Source: Parazoarcus communis
GTDB lineage: Bacteria; Pseudomonadota; Gammaproteobacteria; Burkholderiales; Rhodocyclaceae
Length of the DNA stretch: 64,000 bases
Assembly (NCBI RefSeq): GCF_003111665.1
Contig: NZ_CP022188.1
Location: forward strand, 1,674,001 to 1,738,000
Reading direction: 5' to 3'
The position numbers were made by a program, and so were the translations under genes. Under the pieces are notes generated by a model. That model searched no databases. It had not been told where the DNA came from and saw nothing but the letters and a program-made list of their open reading frames with translations. Positions 18,718 through 27,398 of this stretch are shown in pieces; the first letter of the stretch is position 1; every line of letters starts with the position of its first letter.

Positions 18718-20534
18718 AATCCGCCGCTGCCAATAATGCCTTCCTGTCCCCGCGCGTGATGCTGGTCGCCTTCCTCGGCATCCTGCTCGTGGCGCCGCTG
18801 GTGCTGTCGCCGTTCTACGTCACGCTGCTCAACTACATCGGCCTGTACGCGATGGTCGCGCTCGGGTTGGTGCTGCTCACCGGCGTGGGCGGACTCACCA
18901 GCTTCGGCCAGGCGGCCTTCGTCGGCCTCGGCGCCTACACCACCGGGGTGCTCACCACCGCGACCGACCTGCCGGGCTGGCTGTCGTGGCTGGGCGGCTC
19001 GCCGTGGCTGGCGCTCGTGGTCGGGCTGGTGTTCACCGCGACCGTGGCCATCGTGCTCGGCTCGCTCACGCTCAAGCTCTCGGGCCACTTCCTGCCGCTG
19101 GGCACGATCGCGTGGGGCATCTCGCTGTATTTCCTGTTCGGCACCATGGAGACGCTCGGTGGCCACACCGGCCTCACCGGCATCCCGCCGATCTCGATCT
19201 TCGGCTGGGAGCTCGATCAGGGCGAGGAGATCTTCTACCTGATCTGGGCCTTCCTGCTGTCGGCCGTGCTCACCACGCAGAACCTGCTCGACTCGCGCGA
19301 AGGCCGTGCGATCCGCGCCTTGAAGGGCGGCATGGTGATGGCCGAGGCGATGGGGGTGAACACCTCGCGCTCGCGCATGATCATCTTCGTCATCGCCGCG
19401 CTGCACGCCTGCGCCTCGGGCTGGCTGTATGCGCACATGCAGCGCTTCGTGAACCCGACCCCGTTCGGGTTGCACATCGGCATCGAGTATCTGTTCATGG
19501 CCGTGGTCGGCGGTGCCGGTCACGTGTGGGGCGCGCTCGTCGGTGCGGGCGTGATCACCATCCTCAAGCAGTGGCTGCAGGATCTGCTGCCGCGCATCCT
19601 TGGCACTAGCGGCAACTTCGAGGTGATCGTGTTCGGCCTGATGATGGTGCTCGTGCTGCAACGGGCCCGCGACGGCCTGTGGCCCATCCTCACCCGCTTC
19701 GTGCCGGTGAAGGCGAAGCAGAAGACCATCGACCCCAGTGCCGTCGCCCTGCCACGACGCACGCTGCCCAAGGTCGGCGAGCGCATCCTCGAAGCCAAGG
19801 CGGTGACGCGCAAGTTTGGCGGGCTGGTGGCCAACAACAACATGAGCCTGGAGGTGCGCGCAGGCGAGATCCTCGCGCTCATCGGCCCCAACGGCGCGGG
19901 CAAGAGCACGATGTTCAACCAGATCTCGGGCGTCGATACCCCGACCTCGGGCGAGGTGCTGTTCATGGGCAAGCCGGTGGCCGGCCACGACTCGCGCGAG
20001 ATCGCCCGCATGGGCATGAGCCGCACCTTCCAGCATGTGAAGCTGCTGCCGACCATGACCGTGCTCGAGAACGTCGCCATCGGCGGCCACCTGCGCGGCG
20101 ACAAGGGCGTGATCAGCTCGGCCTGGCGCATGGACCGCGAAGAAGAAGCCCGCCTGCTGGCCGAAGCCGCGCGCCAGATCGAACGCGTGGGCCTGGCCGA
20201 ACACATGTTCGACGAAGCCGGCAGCCTCGCGCTCGGTCAGCAACGCATCATGGAGATCGCCCGCGCGCTGTGCTCCGACCCCTGCCTGCTGCTGCTCGAC
20301 GAACCGGCCGCCGGTCTGCGCTTCAAGGAGAAGCAGGCGCTCGGCGAGCTGCTGAAGAAACTCAAGGCCGAAGGCATGGCCACGCTGCTGGTCGAACACG
20401 ACATGGACTTCGTCATGGGTCTGGTCGACCGGGTGGTGGTGATGGAGTTCGGCGAGAAGATCGCCGAAGGCCTGCCCGAAGACGTGCAGAAAGACCCCGC
20501 AGTGCTCGAAGCCTATCTGGGTGGGGTGGAGTGA
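18714..20534 (+). CDS. Fused LivM permease / LivG ATPase of the ABC transporter
   Basis: A 606-residue single polypeptide. Residues 1 to about 330 are a LivM-type permease ('YIGLYAMVALGLVLLTGVGGLTSFGQAAFVG' region). From about residue 359 it is a LivG-type ATPase: 'RKFGGLVANNNMSLEV', Walker A 'GPNGAGKS' near residue 392, 'RTFQHVKLLPTMTVLENV', ABC signature 'LALGQQRIMEIARAL', Walker B 'LLLLDEPAAGL' and switch His in 'VEHDMDFV'. Fusion keeps one ATPase in fixed ratio with the permease. The start overlaps the livH stop; the end overlaps the next ATPase start by 1 nt. Confidence 0.9.
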   Translation: MKSAAANNAFLSPRVMLVAFLGILLVAPLVLSPFYVTLLNYIGLYAMVALGLVLLTGVGGLTSFGQAAFVGLGAYTTGVLTTATDLPGWLSWLGGSPWLALVVGLVFTATVAIVLGSLTLKLSGHFLPLGTIAWGISLYFLFGTMETLGGHTGLTGIPPISIFGWELDQGEEIFYLIWAFLLSAVLTTQNLLDSREGRAIRALKGGMVMAEAMGVNTSRSRMIIFVIAALHACASGWLYAHMQRFVNPTPFGLHIGIEYLFMAVVGGAGHVWGALVGAGVITILKQWLQDLLPRILGTSGNFEVIVFGLMMVLVLQRARDGLWPILTRFVPVKAKQKTIDPSAVALPRRTLPKVGERILEAKAVTRKFGGLVANNNMSLEVRAGEILALIGPNGAGKSTMFNQISGVDTPTSGEVLFMGKPVAGHDSREIARMGMSRTFQHVKLLPTMTVLENVAIGGHLRGDKGVISSAWRMDREEEARLLAEAARQIERVGLAEHMFDEAGSLALGQQRIMEIARALCSDPCLLLLDEPAAGLRFKEKQALGELLKKLKAEGMATLLVEHDMDFVMGLVDRVVVMEFGEKIAEGLPEDVQKDPAVLEAYLGGVE

Positions 20535-21337
20535 TGGAAACCAACATGGCAAACACACCGAACGACGCGGCAAGCGCCGCGAACACCCCGAAGAACAAGG
20601 TGCTCGAGATTCAGGACCTGTGCGTGTCCTACGGCAAGGTCGAGGCGCTCTCCAACGCCAACCTGGTGGTGGGCGAAGGCCAGATCGTGACCGTGATCGG
20701 CCCCAACGGCGCAGGCAAGACCACGATGCTGTCGGCCATCATGGGCGTGCTCGGCTCCAAGGGCCAGGTGCAGTTTGACGGCAGCATCGAGTCGGTGCCC
20801 GAGGTCGAGCGCATGGTCGCGCGCGGCATGAACCTGGTGCCCGAGAAGCGCGAGCTCTTCGGCGAGATGACGGTGGAAGACAACCTCACGCTGGGCGCCT
20901 TCCAGCGCTACCGCATGGGGCACCGCGATCAGGCCAAGACAATGGAAGAGGTCTACACCCTGTTCCCGCGCCTCAAAGAGCGCCGCGGCCAGCTTGCCGG
21001 CACGCTCTCGGGCGGCGAGCGCCAGATGCTGGCGGTGGGCCGCGCGCTGATGGCCAAGCCCAAACTGCTGATGCTCGACGAACCCAGCCTCGGGCTCGCG
21101 CCGCTGATCGTGCGCGAGATCTTTCGCATCATCGCCGAGCTGCGCCGGCGCGGGGTGTCGATCCTGCTGGTGGAGCAGAACGCGCGCGCCGCGCTGCAGG
21201 TGGCCGACTACGCCTACGTGCTCGAGACCGGCGCGATCGCGATGGAAGGACCGGCCGTGCAGCTGCGCGACGACCCGCGTGTGATCGAGGCCTACCTCGG
21301 TCTGGGTGGCAAGCACCAGGAGATGCTGGCCACCTGA
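20534..21337 (+). CDS. ABC transporter ATPase, LivF type
   Basis: A 267-residue ATPase starting at 20534 in a TGATG overlap with the fused gene. Walker A 'GPNGAGKTTMLSAIMG', the LivF-typical 'GMNLVPEKRELFGEMTVEDNL', signature 'LSGGERQMLAVGRALM' and Walker B 'LLMLDEPSLGLAP' are intact. The first 20 or so residues are a polar extension. It completes a five-domain importer with the fused permease/ATPase and LivH. A terminator-like hairpin follows. Confidence 0.92.
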   Translation: METNMANTPNDAASAANTPKNKVLEIQDLCVSYGKVEALSNANLVVGEGQIVTVIGPNGAGKTTMLSAIMGVLGSKGQVQFDGSIESVPEVERMVARGMNLVPEKRELFGEMTVEDNLTLGAFQRYRMGHRDQAKTMEEVYTLFPRLKERRGQLAGTLSGGERQMLAVGRALMAKPKLLMLDEPSLGLAPLIVREIFRIIAELRRRGVSILLVEQNARAALQVADYAYVLETGAIAMEGPAVQLRDDPRVIEAYLGLGGKHQEMLAT

Positions 21338-21343
21338 AGGGGC

Positions 21344-21363
21344 AGGGCAGCGCCTGCTGCCCT
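21344..21363 (+). terminator. Terminator-like hairpin ending the transporter operon
   Basis: AGGGCAGC-GCCT-GCTGCCCT, a perfect 8-bp stem with a tetraloop, 6 nt after the last ATPase stop, followed by only a weak pyrimidine run (TCTC). Confidence 0.5.
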
Positions 21364-21443
21364 TCTCGCCGGTGCTCGGCCATGGCCACGAGCACTTCAC
21401 CAAACACGTCGTTTGACACGACAGTCGGACAAGGACAGAAATC

Positions 21444-22043
21444 ATGGAAGCGCTGCGTATCATCCAGGACGAACATCAGTCGCTGGCGGCCATCCTTCAC
21501 GCCATCCGTCACATGATCAAGGAGATCGGCGAAGGCAAGCTGCAGCCGGACTTCGGTCTGCTGAAGGCCATGGTGCACTATCTCGATGCCTATCCGGAGA
21601 AGAAGCACCACCCCAAGGAAGACCAGTACCTTTTCGCCATTCTCAAGAAGCGCACCAGCGAGGGGGCCGAGGCGATGGCCAGGCTCGAGCAGGAGCACGC
21701 TGTGGGCGATGATCGCATCAAGGCGCTCGAGGCTGCTCTGCATCAGTATGCAAGTGGCGCGCGCGACGGTTTCGATGCCTTCTCGCAGGCGTTCGAGCGC
21801 TTTGCCGAGTTCTATCGCAATCACATGCTGCTGGAAGAGCACGTGATCCTGCCGCTGGTGAAGAAGTATTTCACCGCAGAGGACTGGGCCGAATCTGCGG
21901 CGGGGTTCCGCGAAAACGCAGACCCGATGGCGGGCACCGGTGACCCGGCCACGCATGAAGACTTTCAGCGCATCTTTTCCAGGCTCGTGGCAGCCGCGCC
22001 TGCACCGATCGGCCTGGGCGGCGGGCCGTACAAGGCCGACTGA
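21444..22043 (+). CDS. Hemerythrin-like HHE-domain protein
   Basis: A 199-residue helical protein of the hemerythrin/HHE superfamily. Metal-ligand candidates are 'DEHQSLAAILHAIRH', 'YPEKKHHPKEDQYLF', 'LEQEHAVGDDRI' and 'RNHMLLEEHVILPL', the usual H...HxxxE...H...HxxxE spread. Such proteins bind O2, NO or iron in the cytoplasm. It follows the transporter operon by about 100 nt on the same strand and could be read with it. A link to oxygen supply for the epoxidase is speculation. Confidence 0.82.
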   Translation: MEALRIIQDEHQSLAAILHAIRHMIKEIGEGKLQPDFGLLKAMVHYLDAYPEKKHHPKEDQYLFAILKKRTSEGAEAMARLEQEHAVGDDRIKALEAALHQYASGARDGFDAFSQAFERFAEFYRNHMLLEEHVILPLVKKYFTAEDWAESAAGFRENADPMAGTGDPATHEDFQRIFSRLVAAAPAPIGLGGGPYKAD

Positions 22044-22281
22044 AGACCATGTTCAGGCACATTCAGGGGGGAACGCCTTCCACATTCGTCAGCGCTTCGC
22101 GGTACCATCGCAGGCTGCTCCGGTGGGCGCTGAATGCCATGAGTGTGCTGAATGTCGCAAAGATGACGCTACATAGTGCTTTCGGGTTGTTACTGACTGC
22201 GCCAGTGCGTGGGACAGTGCTAGAATCCGCCGGTAGATCCAGTATTTCATTCCTTACACACCAATCAAATCGAGGAAAAGC

Positions 22282-22560
22282 ATGAACAAAGGTGAATTCG
22301 TCGAAGCCCTGGCCGACCGTCTGGATGTTTCCCGCGCTCAGGCTGATCGCGCGCTGTCCTCCGTGCTCGACATTGTTGCCGAACAACTCTCCAAGGGCGA
22401 CAAGATTGCCTTCACCGGCTTTGGTTCGTTCGAAGTGTCCAAGCGCGCTGCACGCACCGGCCGCAATCCGCAGACCGGCGCAGCCATCGAAATCGCCGCT
22501 TCCAGCGTGCCGAAGTTCACCGCTGGCGCAACGCTGAAGGCCGCCGTAAACGGCAAGTAA
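22282..22560 (+). CDS. hupB: DNA-binding protein HU
   Basis: A 92-residue histone-like protein. 'MNKGEFVEALADRLDVSRAQADRAL' and the beta-arm start 'GDKIAFTGFGSFEVSKRAARTGRNPQTG' are the HU/IHF family hallmarks; the arm carries the conserved RNPxTG. It acts as a homodimer in nucleoid packaging. An AGGAAAAGC ribosome site precedes the start, and a strong terminator follows the stop, so it is probably monocistronic. Confidence 0.93.
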   Translation: MNKGEFVEALADRLDVSRAQADRALSSVLDIVAEQLSKGDKIAFTGFGSFEVSKRAARTGRNPQTGAAIEIAASSVPKFTAGATLKAAVNGK

Positions 22561-22581
22561 TACCCACAGGGTTCGCTGAAG

Positions 22582-22619
22582 AGGCGACGACGCACTGTAA
22601 TGTGCTCGTCGCCTTTTTT
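22582..22619 (+). terminator. Rho-independent terminator of hupB
   Basis: AGGCGACGA-(C)-GCAC pairs with GTGC-TCGTCGCCT around a 6-nt loop, followed by a run of six T. A canonical strong terminator 21 nt after the HU stop. Confidence 0.9.
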
Positions 22620-22640
22620 ACGACTTTCGTAAATGAATCT

Positions 22641-23008
22641 TCGACAGCGGAAGAGAAAGCCTTTATAATTCGCGTCGTTGTGCAATGCAGCAGCAGGGCC
22701 TTACAAGGTTGAGATGCGGAAAACTTTCCGCCGGACCGGCCCCAGGGACTGTTATCACAGCCCCATCGCCCCCGACCTCCCGCCAAAATCCTCTCGTTCT
22801 TCCGATCGATTGGCATCGCGACAACCGGTTGGTGCCGATGCGCGGTCTTCAGGCTTGCCTGATGACCGGCCCACGCCCATCGCGCGCTTGTCGCCCGACG
22901 CTCCGGAACTGCCTACCCGCAGTTGCGTGGCGGCGCGATGCCTTGTGGTCCGAATTTTCGGATCCGAATCCGTCTGGCCACAAGCCAGCCAGCAATACAG
23001 GAAGAATC
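22641..23008 (+). promoter_or_regulatory. Promoter and long (about 330-nt) leader of the DEAD-box helicase gene
   Basis: TCGACA (22641-22646), 17 nt, TATAAT (22664-22669) is a near-consensus sigma70 promoter. Transcription from about 22676 would leave a leader of some 330 nt before the ATG at 23009. A GCGGAA-AACT-TTCCGC hairpin lies near 22716-22731. The open frame running through the leader lacks a ribosome site and resembles no protein. Long structured leaders are typical of autoregulated cold-shock helicases. Confidence 0.6.
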
Positions 23009-24352
23009 ATGACATTTCAGAGCCTCGGCCTCGCCGACGAACTTATCAAAGCCGTTGAGCAAACCGGCTACACCATCCCGACCCCGGTACAGATGCAGGC
23101 CATTCCCGCCGCCATTGCCGGTTCGGACCTCCTGGTGTCGAGCCACACCGGCAGCGGCAAGACTGCAGCCTTCACGCTGCCGTCGCTGCACAAGCTCATC
23201 GACCGTCGTCCGGCGCCTGGTGCAGGTCCGCGCGTTCTGGTGCTGACGCCCACCCGCGAACTTGCCCAGCAGGTCGAGAAAGCGGTGCAGACCTACGGCA
23301 AGGCGCTGCGCTGGCTCAACACCGCCTGCCTCGTCGGCGGCGCGCCGTTCTTTGCCCAGGTCAAGCAGCTGCAGCGTCCGGTCGACGTAGTTGTCGCCAC
23401 CCCGGGCCGTCTGCTCGATCACCTGAACCGTCGCAAGATCAAGCTCTCCGACGTTGAAGTGCTGATCCTCGACGAAGCCGACCGCATGCTCGACATGGGC
23501 TTCGCAGAAGACATCGACGCCATCGTTGCAGCAACCCCGGCCCAGCGCCAGACCCTGCTGTTCTCGGCAACGCTTGATGGCGTGGTCGGTCGCATGGCCG
23601 AGCGCATGACGCGCAACCCGCAACGCATCGAGATCGAAGTCGCCAAGGAAGACCGCGGCCAGATCGAGCAGCGCCTGATGTTTGCTGACGACATGGGTCA
23701 CAAGAGCCGTCTGCTCGAGGCCCTGCTGGGTCACGATGGTCTGCAGCAGGCCGTGGTGTTTACCGCGACCAAGCGCAGCGCCGACGAACTTTCGCTGAGC
23801 CTGCAGGAAAAAGGTTTCTCTGCCGCTGCGCTGCATGGCGACATGCACCAGACCCAGCGTAACCGTACCCTCGACCGTCTGCGCCAGGGCCGCATCGGCG
23901 TGCTGGTCGCAACCGACGTTGCCGCCCGCGGTATCGACGTTGCCGGCATCAGCCACGTGATCAACTTCGATCCCCCGCGTCAGGCAGAAGACTATGTGCA
24001 CCGTATCGGCCGTACCGGTCGTGCCGGTCGTGACGGTATCGCGATCACCCTGTCGGGCCCGCGTGAAACCGGCCTGATCCGTGCGATCGAGCGTTTCACC
24101 GGTGACCGTCTTGAAGTGCACACCATTCCCGGCATGGAGCCGTCGCCGCGCAAGCCTTCGGGTCCGCGTCCGGCAGGTGCTGGCAATGGTCGCCGCTTCG
24201 GTAATGGTGGTGGCTTCGGTCGTCCGGCAGCCGGCAATGGCGAACGCCGTGGCGCGGGTGGTGGCGGCGGTTACGGTGGCCGTGACGGCCATCCGTCCAG
24301 CCGCAGCGAGCGCAGCCATGGCGATCGCCGTGACCGCAGCTCGCGCGGCTAA
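23009..24352 (+). CDS. rhlE: DEAD-box ATP-dependent RNA helicase, RhlE type
   Basis: A 447-residue helicase. Start at 23009 ('MTFQSLGLADELIKAV') has AGGAAG upstream. Motifs in order: Q motif 'GYTIPTPVQMQAIP', motif I 'SHTGSGKTAAF', Ia 'PTRELAQQ', Ib 'TPGRLLDHL', II 'LDEADRMLDMGF', III 'FSATL', IV-VI 'VVFTATKRSA', 'VLVATDVAARGID' and 'HRIGRTGRAGRDG'. The last 70 residues are Gly/Arg/Ser-rich and probably bind RNA. RhlE-type helicases remodel RNA in ribosome assembly and mRNA decay, often at low temperature. Confidence 0.92.
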   Translation: MTFQSLGLADELIKAVEQTGYTIPTPVQMQAIPAAIAGSDLLVSSHTGSGKTAAFTLPSLHKLIDRRPAPGAGPRVLVLTPTRELAQQVEKAVQTYGKALRWLNTACLVGGAPFFAQVKQLQRPVDVVVATPGRLLDHLNRRKIKLSDVEVLILDEADRMLDMGFAEDIDAIVAATPAQRQTLLFSATLDGVVGRMAERMTRNPQRIEIEVAKEDRGQIEQRLMFADDMGHKSRLLEALLGHDGLQQAVVFTATKRSADELSLSLQEKGFSAAALHGDMHQTQRNRTLDRLRQGRIGVLVATDVAARGIDVAGISHVINFDPPRQAEDYVHRIGRTGRAGRDGIAITLSGPRETGLIRAIERFTGDRLEVHTIPGMEPSPRKPSGPRPAGAGNGRRFGNGGGFGRPAAGNGERRGAGGGGGYGGRDGHPSSRSERSHGDRRDRSSRG

Positions 24353-24378
24353 GCCTTCAGGGCTGTTGCCTCAGATGT

Positions 24379-24408
24379 AAAAAATCCCGCTTCGGCGGGA
24401 TTTTTTTT
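24379..24408. terminator. Bidirectional terminator between the helicase and nusB
   Basis: AAAAAATCCCGC-TTCG-GCGGGATTTTTT: GC-rich stem, UUCG loop, A tract on one side and T tract on the other, so it can end both the rightward helicase transcript and the leftward rib/nusB transcript. Confidence 0.92.
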
Positions 24409-24483
24409 GCCTGTGAAGGCGCGATGCGTCGTGAGCCGGGGCGAGGGGCGGGGTGCCCCGCGTCGCCCCGGTCGACCGGGGGT

Positions 24484-24930
24484 TCAGCCCTTGGCTGCGC
24501 GTGCGGCTTCGACTTCTTCAGGACGGATGTTGGCGGCGAGCTTGTCGAGTACGCCGTTGACGAAGCGATGGCCGTCGGTGCCGCCAAAGCCCTTGGCCAG
24601 CTCGATGGCTTCGTTGATCACCACGCGGTAGGGCGTTTCGAGGTTGTGCCGCAGTTCGTGTGCGCCCATCAGCAGGATGGCGTGCTCGATCGGCGACAGC
24701 TCATTCACCGGGCGGTGGATCAGCTTGGCGAACGAGGCCTGCAGCGACTCGACGTTATCGAGGGTGCCGTGCAGCAGGCTGACGAAGAGTTCGCGGTCGA
24801 CCTTGTCCAGATTCTCGGTGTCGGCCTCGAGGTGCTTCTGCACCGAGGTCATCGAGTTTCCCGACAGCAGCCACTGGTACACGCCTTGCAGTGCAAGTTC
24901 GCGTGCGCGACGACGGGCCATCTTGCTCAT
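24484..24930 (-). CDS. nusB: NusB, transcription antitermination factor
   Basis: A 148-residue all-helical protein with NusB hallmarks: '[19 protein letters not shown]', '[18 protein letters not shown]' and '[33 protein letters not shown]'. With NusE (S10) it binds boxA RNA in rRNA antitermination. The start overlaps the ribH stop (ATGA), making it the last gene of the leftward riboflavin operon. Confidence 0.95.
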   Translation of the reverse strand: MSKMARRRARELALQGVYQWLLSGNSMTSVQKHLEADTENLDKVDRELFVSLLHGTLDNVESLQASFAKLIHRPVNELSPIEHAILLMGAHELRHNLETPYRVVINEAIELAKGFGGTDGHRFVNGVLDKLAANIRPEEVEAARAAKG

Positions 24931-25397
24931 GGCAGTACCTTCATCAGATTGGCCATCTCGACCGCCGCACGGGCGCAGTCGCTGCCCTTTTCGTGCGTAC
25001 GGGCGATGGCCTGGTCGTCGTCCTCGGTAGTGAGCACGCCGTTGGCGATCGGAATGCCGGTATCGAGACCGACACGGGTGATGGCTGCGCCCATCTCGTT
25101 CGAAACCAGTTCGAAGTGGTAGGTTTCACCGCGGATGACCGCGCCGAGTGCGATCAGGGCGTCGAACTTGCCGCTGTTGGCGAGCTTCTGCAGCACCAGC
25201 GGAATTTCGAGTGCGCCGGGAACGGTGGCGATGCGGATCAGGTCGGGTGCGACGCCAAGCTCGATCAGCTCTGCGGTACAGGCCGACAGCAGGCCTTCGC
25301 AAACGTCCTGGTTGAAACGGCTCATGACGACTGCGATACGCAGGCCCTTGCCGTTCAGGTCGTTCTCGTACTCATGGATGTTTTCGTAACGTGGCAT
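24927..25397 (-). CDS. ribH: RibH, 6,7-dimethyl-8-ribityllumazine synthase
   Basis: A 156-residue lumazine synthase. '[15 protein letters not shown]', '[15 protein letters not shown]', '[15 protein letters not shown]' (catalytic-His region) and '[17 protein letters not shown]' are characteristic. It condenses the RibB product with the pyrimidine intermediate and assembles into pentamers or capsids. A 102-nt gap separates it from ribBA. Confidence 0.96.
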   Translation of the reverse strand: MPRYENIHEYENDLNGKGLRIAVVMSRFNQDVCEGLLSACTAELIELGVAPDLIRIATVPGALEIPLVLQKLANSGKFDALIALGAVIRGETYHFELVSNEMGAAITRVGLDTGIPIANGVLTTEDDDQAIARTHEKGSDCARAAVEMANLMKVLP

Positions 25398-25430
25398 GGT
25401 TTCGATTCAATATTAGGTTGGTTTGTGGGC

Positions 25431-25448
25431 GGTGCCACGCATGGCACC
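25431..25448. other. Hairpin in the ribBA-ribH gap
   Basis: GGTGCCA-CGCA-TGGCACC, perfect 7-bp stem in the 102-nt gap. There is no U tract on the transcribed strand, so it is more likely an RNA-processing or attenuating structure than a full terminator. Confidence 0.35.
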
Positions 25449-25499
25449 CCGCGCAGGTGAAGGGGCGCGGCGCAGGTGCGCTGGCCGCTTCGCTTGCGC

Positions 25500-26588
25500 T
25501 CAGTCCTGGTCGACGAAACCCGTGATCTCGAGGCCGAAGCCGGTCATGCTCGGAATCTTGCGCGGGTTCGATAGCAGCCGCATCTTGCCGACATTGAGCG
25601 CACGCAGAATCTGCGCGCCCACGCCGAACAGGCGGGCATCCCATTTCACCGGACGATCCGCGGTACCGGTCAGGCCCGCCAGCAGTTCGCGACCGGACTG
25701 GGGGCGGTAAAGCAGCACGATCACGCCGGCGTCGGCCGCAGCAAGCCGTGCCAGCGAGTGATTGACCGGGAAGCTGTGACGATTGCTTTCGGGGTCGAGA
25801 AAGTCCACGACCGAGATCGGCTCGTGCACCCGCACCAGGGTCTCGTTCTCGGGGCGGATGTCACCGCGCGACAGGGCGAAATGCACGTCGCCCGAGGTCT
25901 TGTCCTCGAATGCGGACAGCAGGAAGGTGCCGTGCACGGTCTCGACTTCCTTCTCGGTGACTTTTTCCACCAGGTGCTCGTTTGCTGCGCGGTACTCGAT
26001 CAGGTCGCGGATTGCGCCGATCTTGAGACCGTGCTCCTTGGCGAACTCGATCAGATCCGGCAGGCGGGCCATGGTGCCGTCGTCCTTGAGGATCTCGCAG
26101 ATCACCGATGCGGGTTCGACGCCCGCGAGGTGTGCGAGATCGCAACCGGCTTCGGTGTGGCCGGCACGGATCAGCACGCCACCCTTCTGGGCGGTGAGCG
26201 GGAAGATGTGGCCCGGCATCACGATATCGTCAGGTGTGGCATGGCGGGCCACGGCAACCTGTACGGTGCGGGCGCGGTCATGGGCCGAAATGCCGGTGGT
26301 GACGCCGGTGGCGGCTTCGATCGAGGTGGTGAAGGCGGTGCCGTGCGGGGTGCGGTTGTCGCGCACCATCTGTTGCAGCCCGAGCTGGCGGCAGCGCTCT
26401 TCGGTGAGCGTCAGGCAGATCAGGCCACGGCCGTAACGGGCCATGAAGTTGATGGCTTCAGGGGTGACGAATTCGGCTGCCATCACGAGGTCACCCTCGT
26501 TCTCGCGGTCCTCTTCGTCGACGAGGATCACCATCTTGCCGGCCTTGATCTCGGCGATGATGTCGGAAATCGGAGCGAGTGCGCTCAT
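25500..26588 (-). CDS. ribBA: RibB (3,4-dihydroxy-2-butanone 4-phosphate synthase) fused to a degenerate RibA domain
   Basis: A 362-residue two-domain protein. Residues 1 to about 205 are RibB, with the acidic loop '[16 protein letters not shown]' and '[16 protein letters not shown]'; it converts ribulose 5-phosphate to the four-carbon riboflavin precursor. The rest aligns by position with GTP cyclohydrolase II but has no cysteine, so the Cys3 zinc site is missing and the domain cannot be a normal RibA. This degenerate form is common in betaproteobacteria, where a separate ribA supplies the activity. Lies 18 nt downstream of ribE. Confidence 0.9.
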   Translation of the reverse strand: MSALAPISDIIAEIKAGKMVILVDEEDRENEGDLVMAAEFVTPEAINFMARYGRGLICLTLTEERCRQLGLQQMVRDNRTPHGTAFTTSIEAATGVTTGISAHDRARTVQVAVARHATPDDIVMPGHIFPLTAQKGGVLIRAGHTEAGCDLAHLAGVEPASVICEILKDDGTMARLPDLIEFAKEHGLKIGAIRDLIEYRAANEHLVEKVTEKEVETVHGTFLLSAFEDKTSGDVHFALSRGDIRPENETLVRVHEPISVVDFLDPESNRHSFPVNHSLARLAAADAGVIVLLYRPQSGRELLAGLTGTADRPVKWDARLFGVGAQILRALNVGKMRLLSNPRKIPSMTGFGLEITGFVDQD

Positions 26589-26606
26589 TTGGGGTCCTTT
26601 CCAGTG

Positions 26607-27224
26607 TCAGGCTTGTTGCGCCTGCTCTTCTTCGGTGCGCCAGGCGAGCATGCGCTCGACGTAGCGGGCAATGAGGTCGATTTCCAGATTGACCCGGCTT
26701 CCAGCCTTCAGGTGCTTGAGGTTGGTCACCTCGACCGTGTGCGGAATCAGGTTGATCGAGAAATCACGATGTTCGACCCGGTTGACGGTCAGGCTGACGC
26801 CATTGACCGTGATCGAGCCCTTTTTGGCGATGTAGCCGGCAATCGCAGCCGGCGCGCGGATCACGAGCTCGTGGCTTTCGCCGACCGGCTCGAACTTCAC
26901 CACTTCGCCCACGCCATCGACGTGGCCGGTTACCAGGTGACCGCCAAGACGGTCGGCCATGCGCAGCGCCTTCTCCAGGTTCACCTCGCCACCGGGCTGA
27001 TCCAGCCCCACGGTGCAGTTCAGCGTCTCGCGCGAAACGTCGAACTTCACCTTGGCGCCATCGCGTGCAATCACGGTGAGGCACACGCCACTGTTGGCGA
27101 TGCTGTCACCGACAATCACGTCTTCAAGGTCGAGTCCGCGGGTGTCTACGGTCAGCCGCACGCCGTCAGCGAGGGCTTCGATGTGTTCAATGCGGCCGAC
27201 TGCCGCGACGATGCCTGAGAACAT
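26607..27224 (-). CDS. ribE: RibE, riboflavin synthase alpha chain
   Basis: A 205-residue protein of two similar lumazine-binding repeats, beginning '[14 protein letters not shown]' (family 'MFTGIV'). '[10 protein letters not shown]' in the first repeat and '[11 protein letters not shown]' in the second mark the paired barrels. It dismutates two lumazines to riboflavin. The start at 27224 fits the family; the longer reading to 27356 does not. First gene of the operon here; a TACAAT at 27261-27256 may be its -10. No ribD or FMN-riboswitch consensus was seen upstream. Confidence 0.94.
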   Translation of the reverse strand: MFSGIVAAVGRIEHIEALADGVRLTVDTRGLDLEDVIVGDSIANSGVCLTVIARDGAKVKFDVSRETLNCTVGLDQPGGEVNLEKALRMADRLGGHLVTGHVDGVGEVVKFEPVGESHELVIRAPAAIAGYIAKKGSITVNGVSLTVNRVEHRDFSINLIPHTVEVTNLKHLKAGSRVNLEIDLIARYVERMLAWRTEEEQAQQA

Positions 27225-27398
27225 GAAGGGACTGAAGGAAAAGGGGAAAAGCGGGATTGTAGGCGAAACCGGCGGCTTCGGCGCGATTCGGGCTGCCCTT
27301 CGCCCCCCGGGATCTGTCCGCCAAGGCCTTTCGGCAAGGGAATTCCGGGCGTCCACTCGCCCCCGTTCGCGCCTGCAGAAACGGCTTGTGCAGGGGCA

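Noticed and set aside
18630..20573. 647-codon minus-strand frame
   Set aside because: Antisense to the fused LivM-LivG gene; Asp/His/Gln-rich text without domains.
22685..23008. N-terminal extension of the DEAD-box helicase
   Set aside because: No ribosome site and no homology-like text; the family start and AGGAAG fit 23009, and the stretch is better read as leader RNA.
27225..27398. FMN riboswitch upstream of ribE
   Set aside because: The conserved RFN segments were looked for on the minus strand and are not present.
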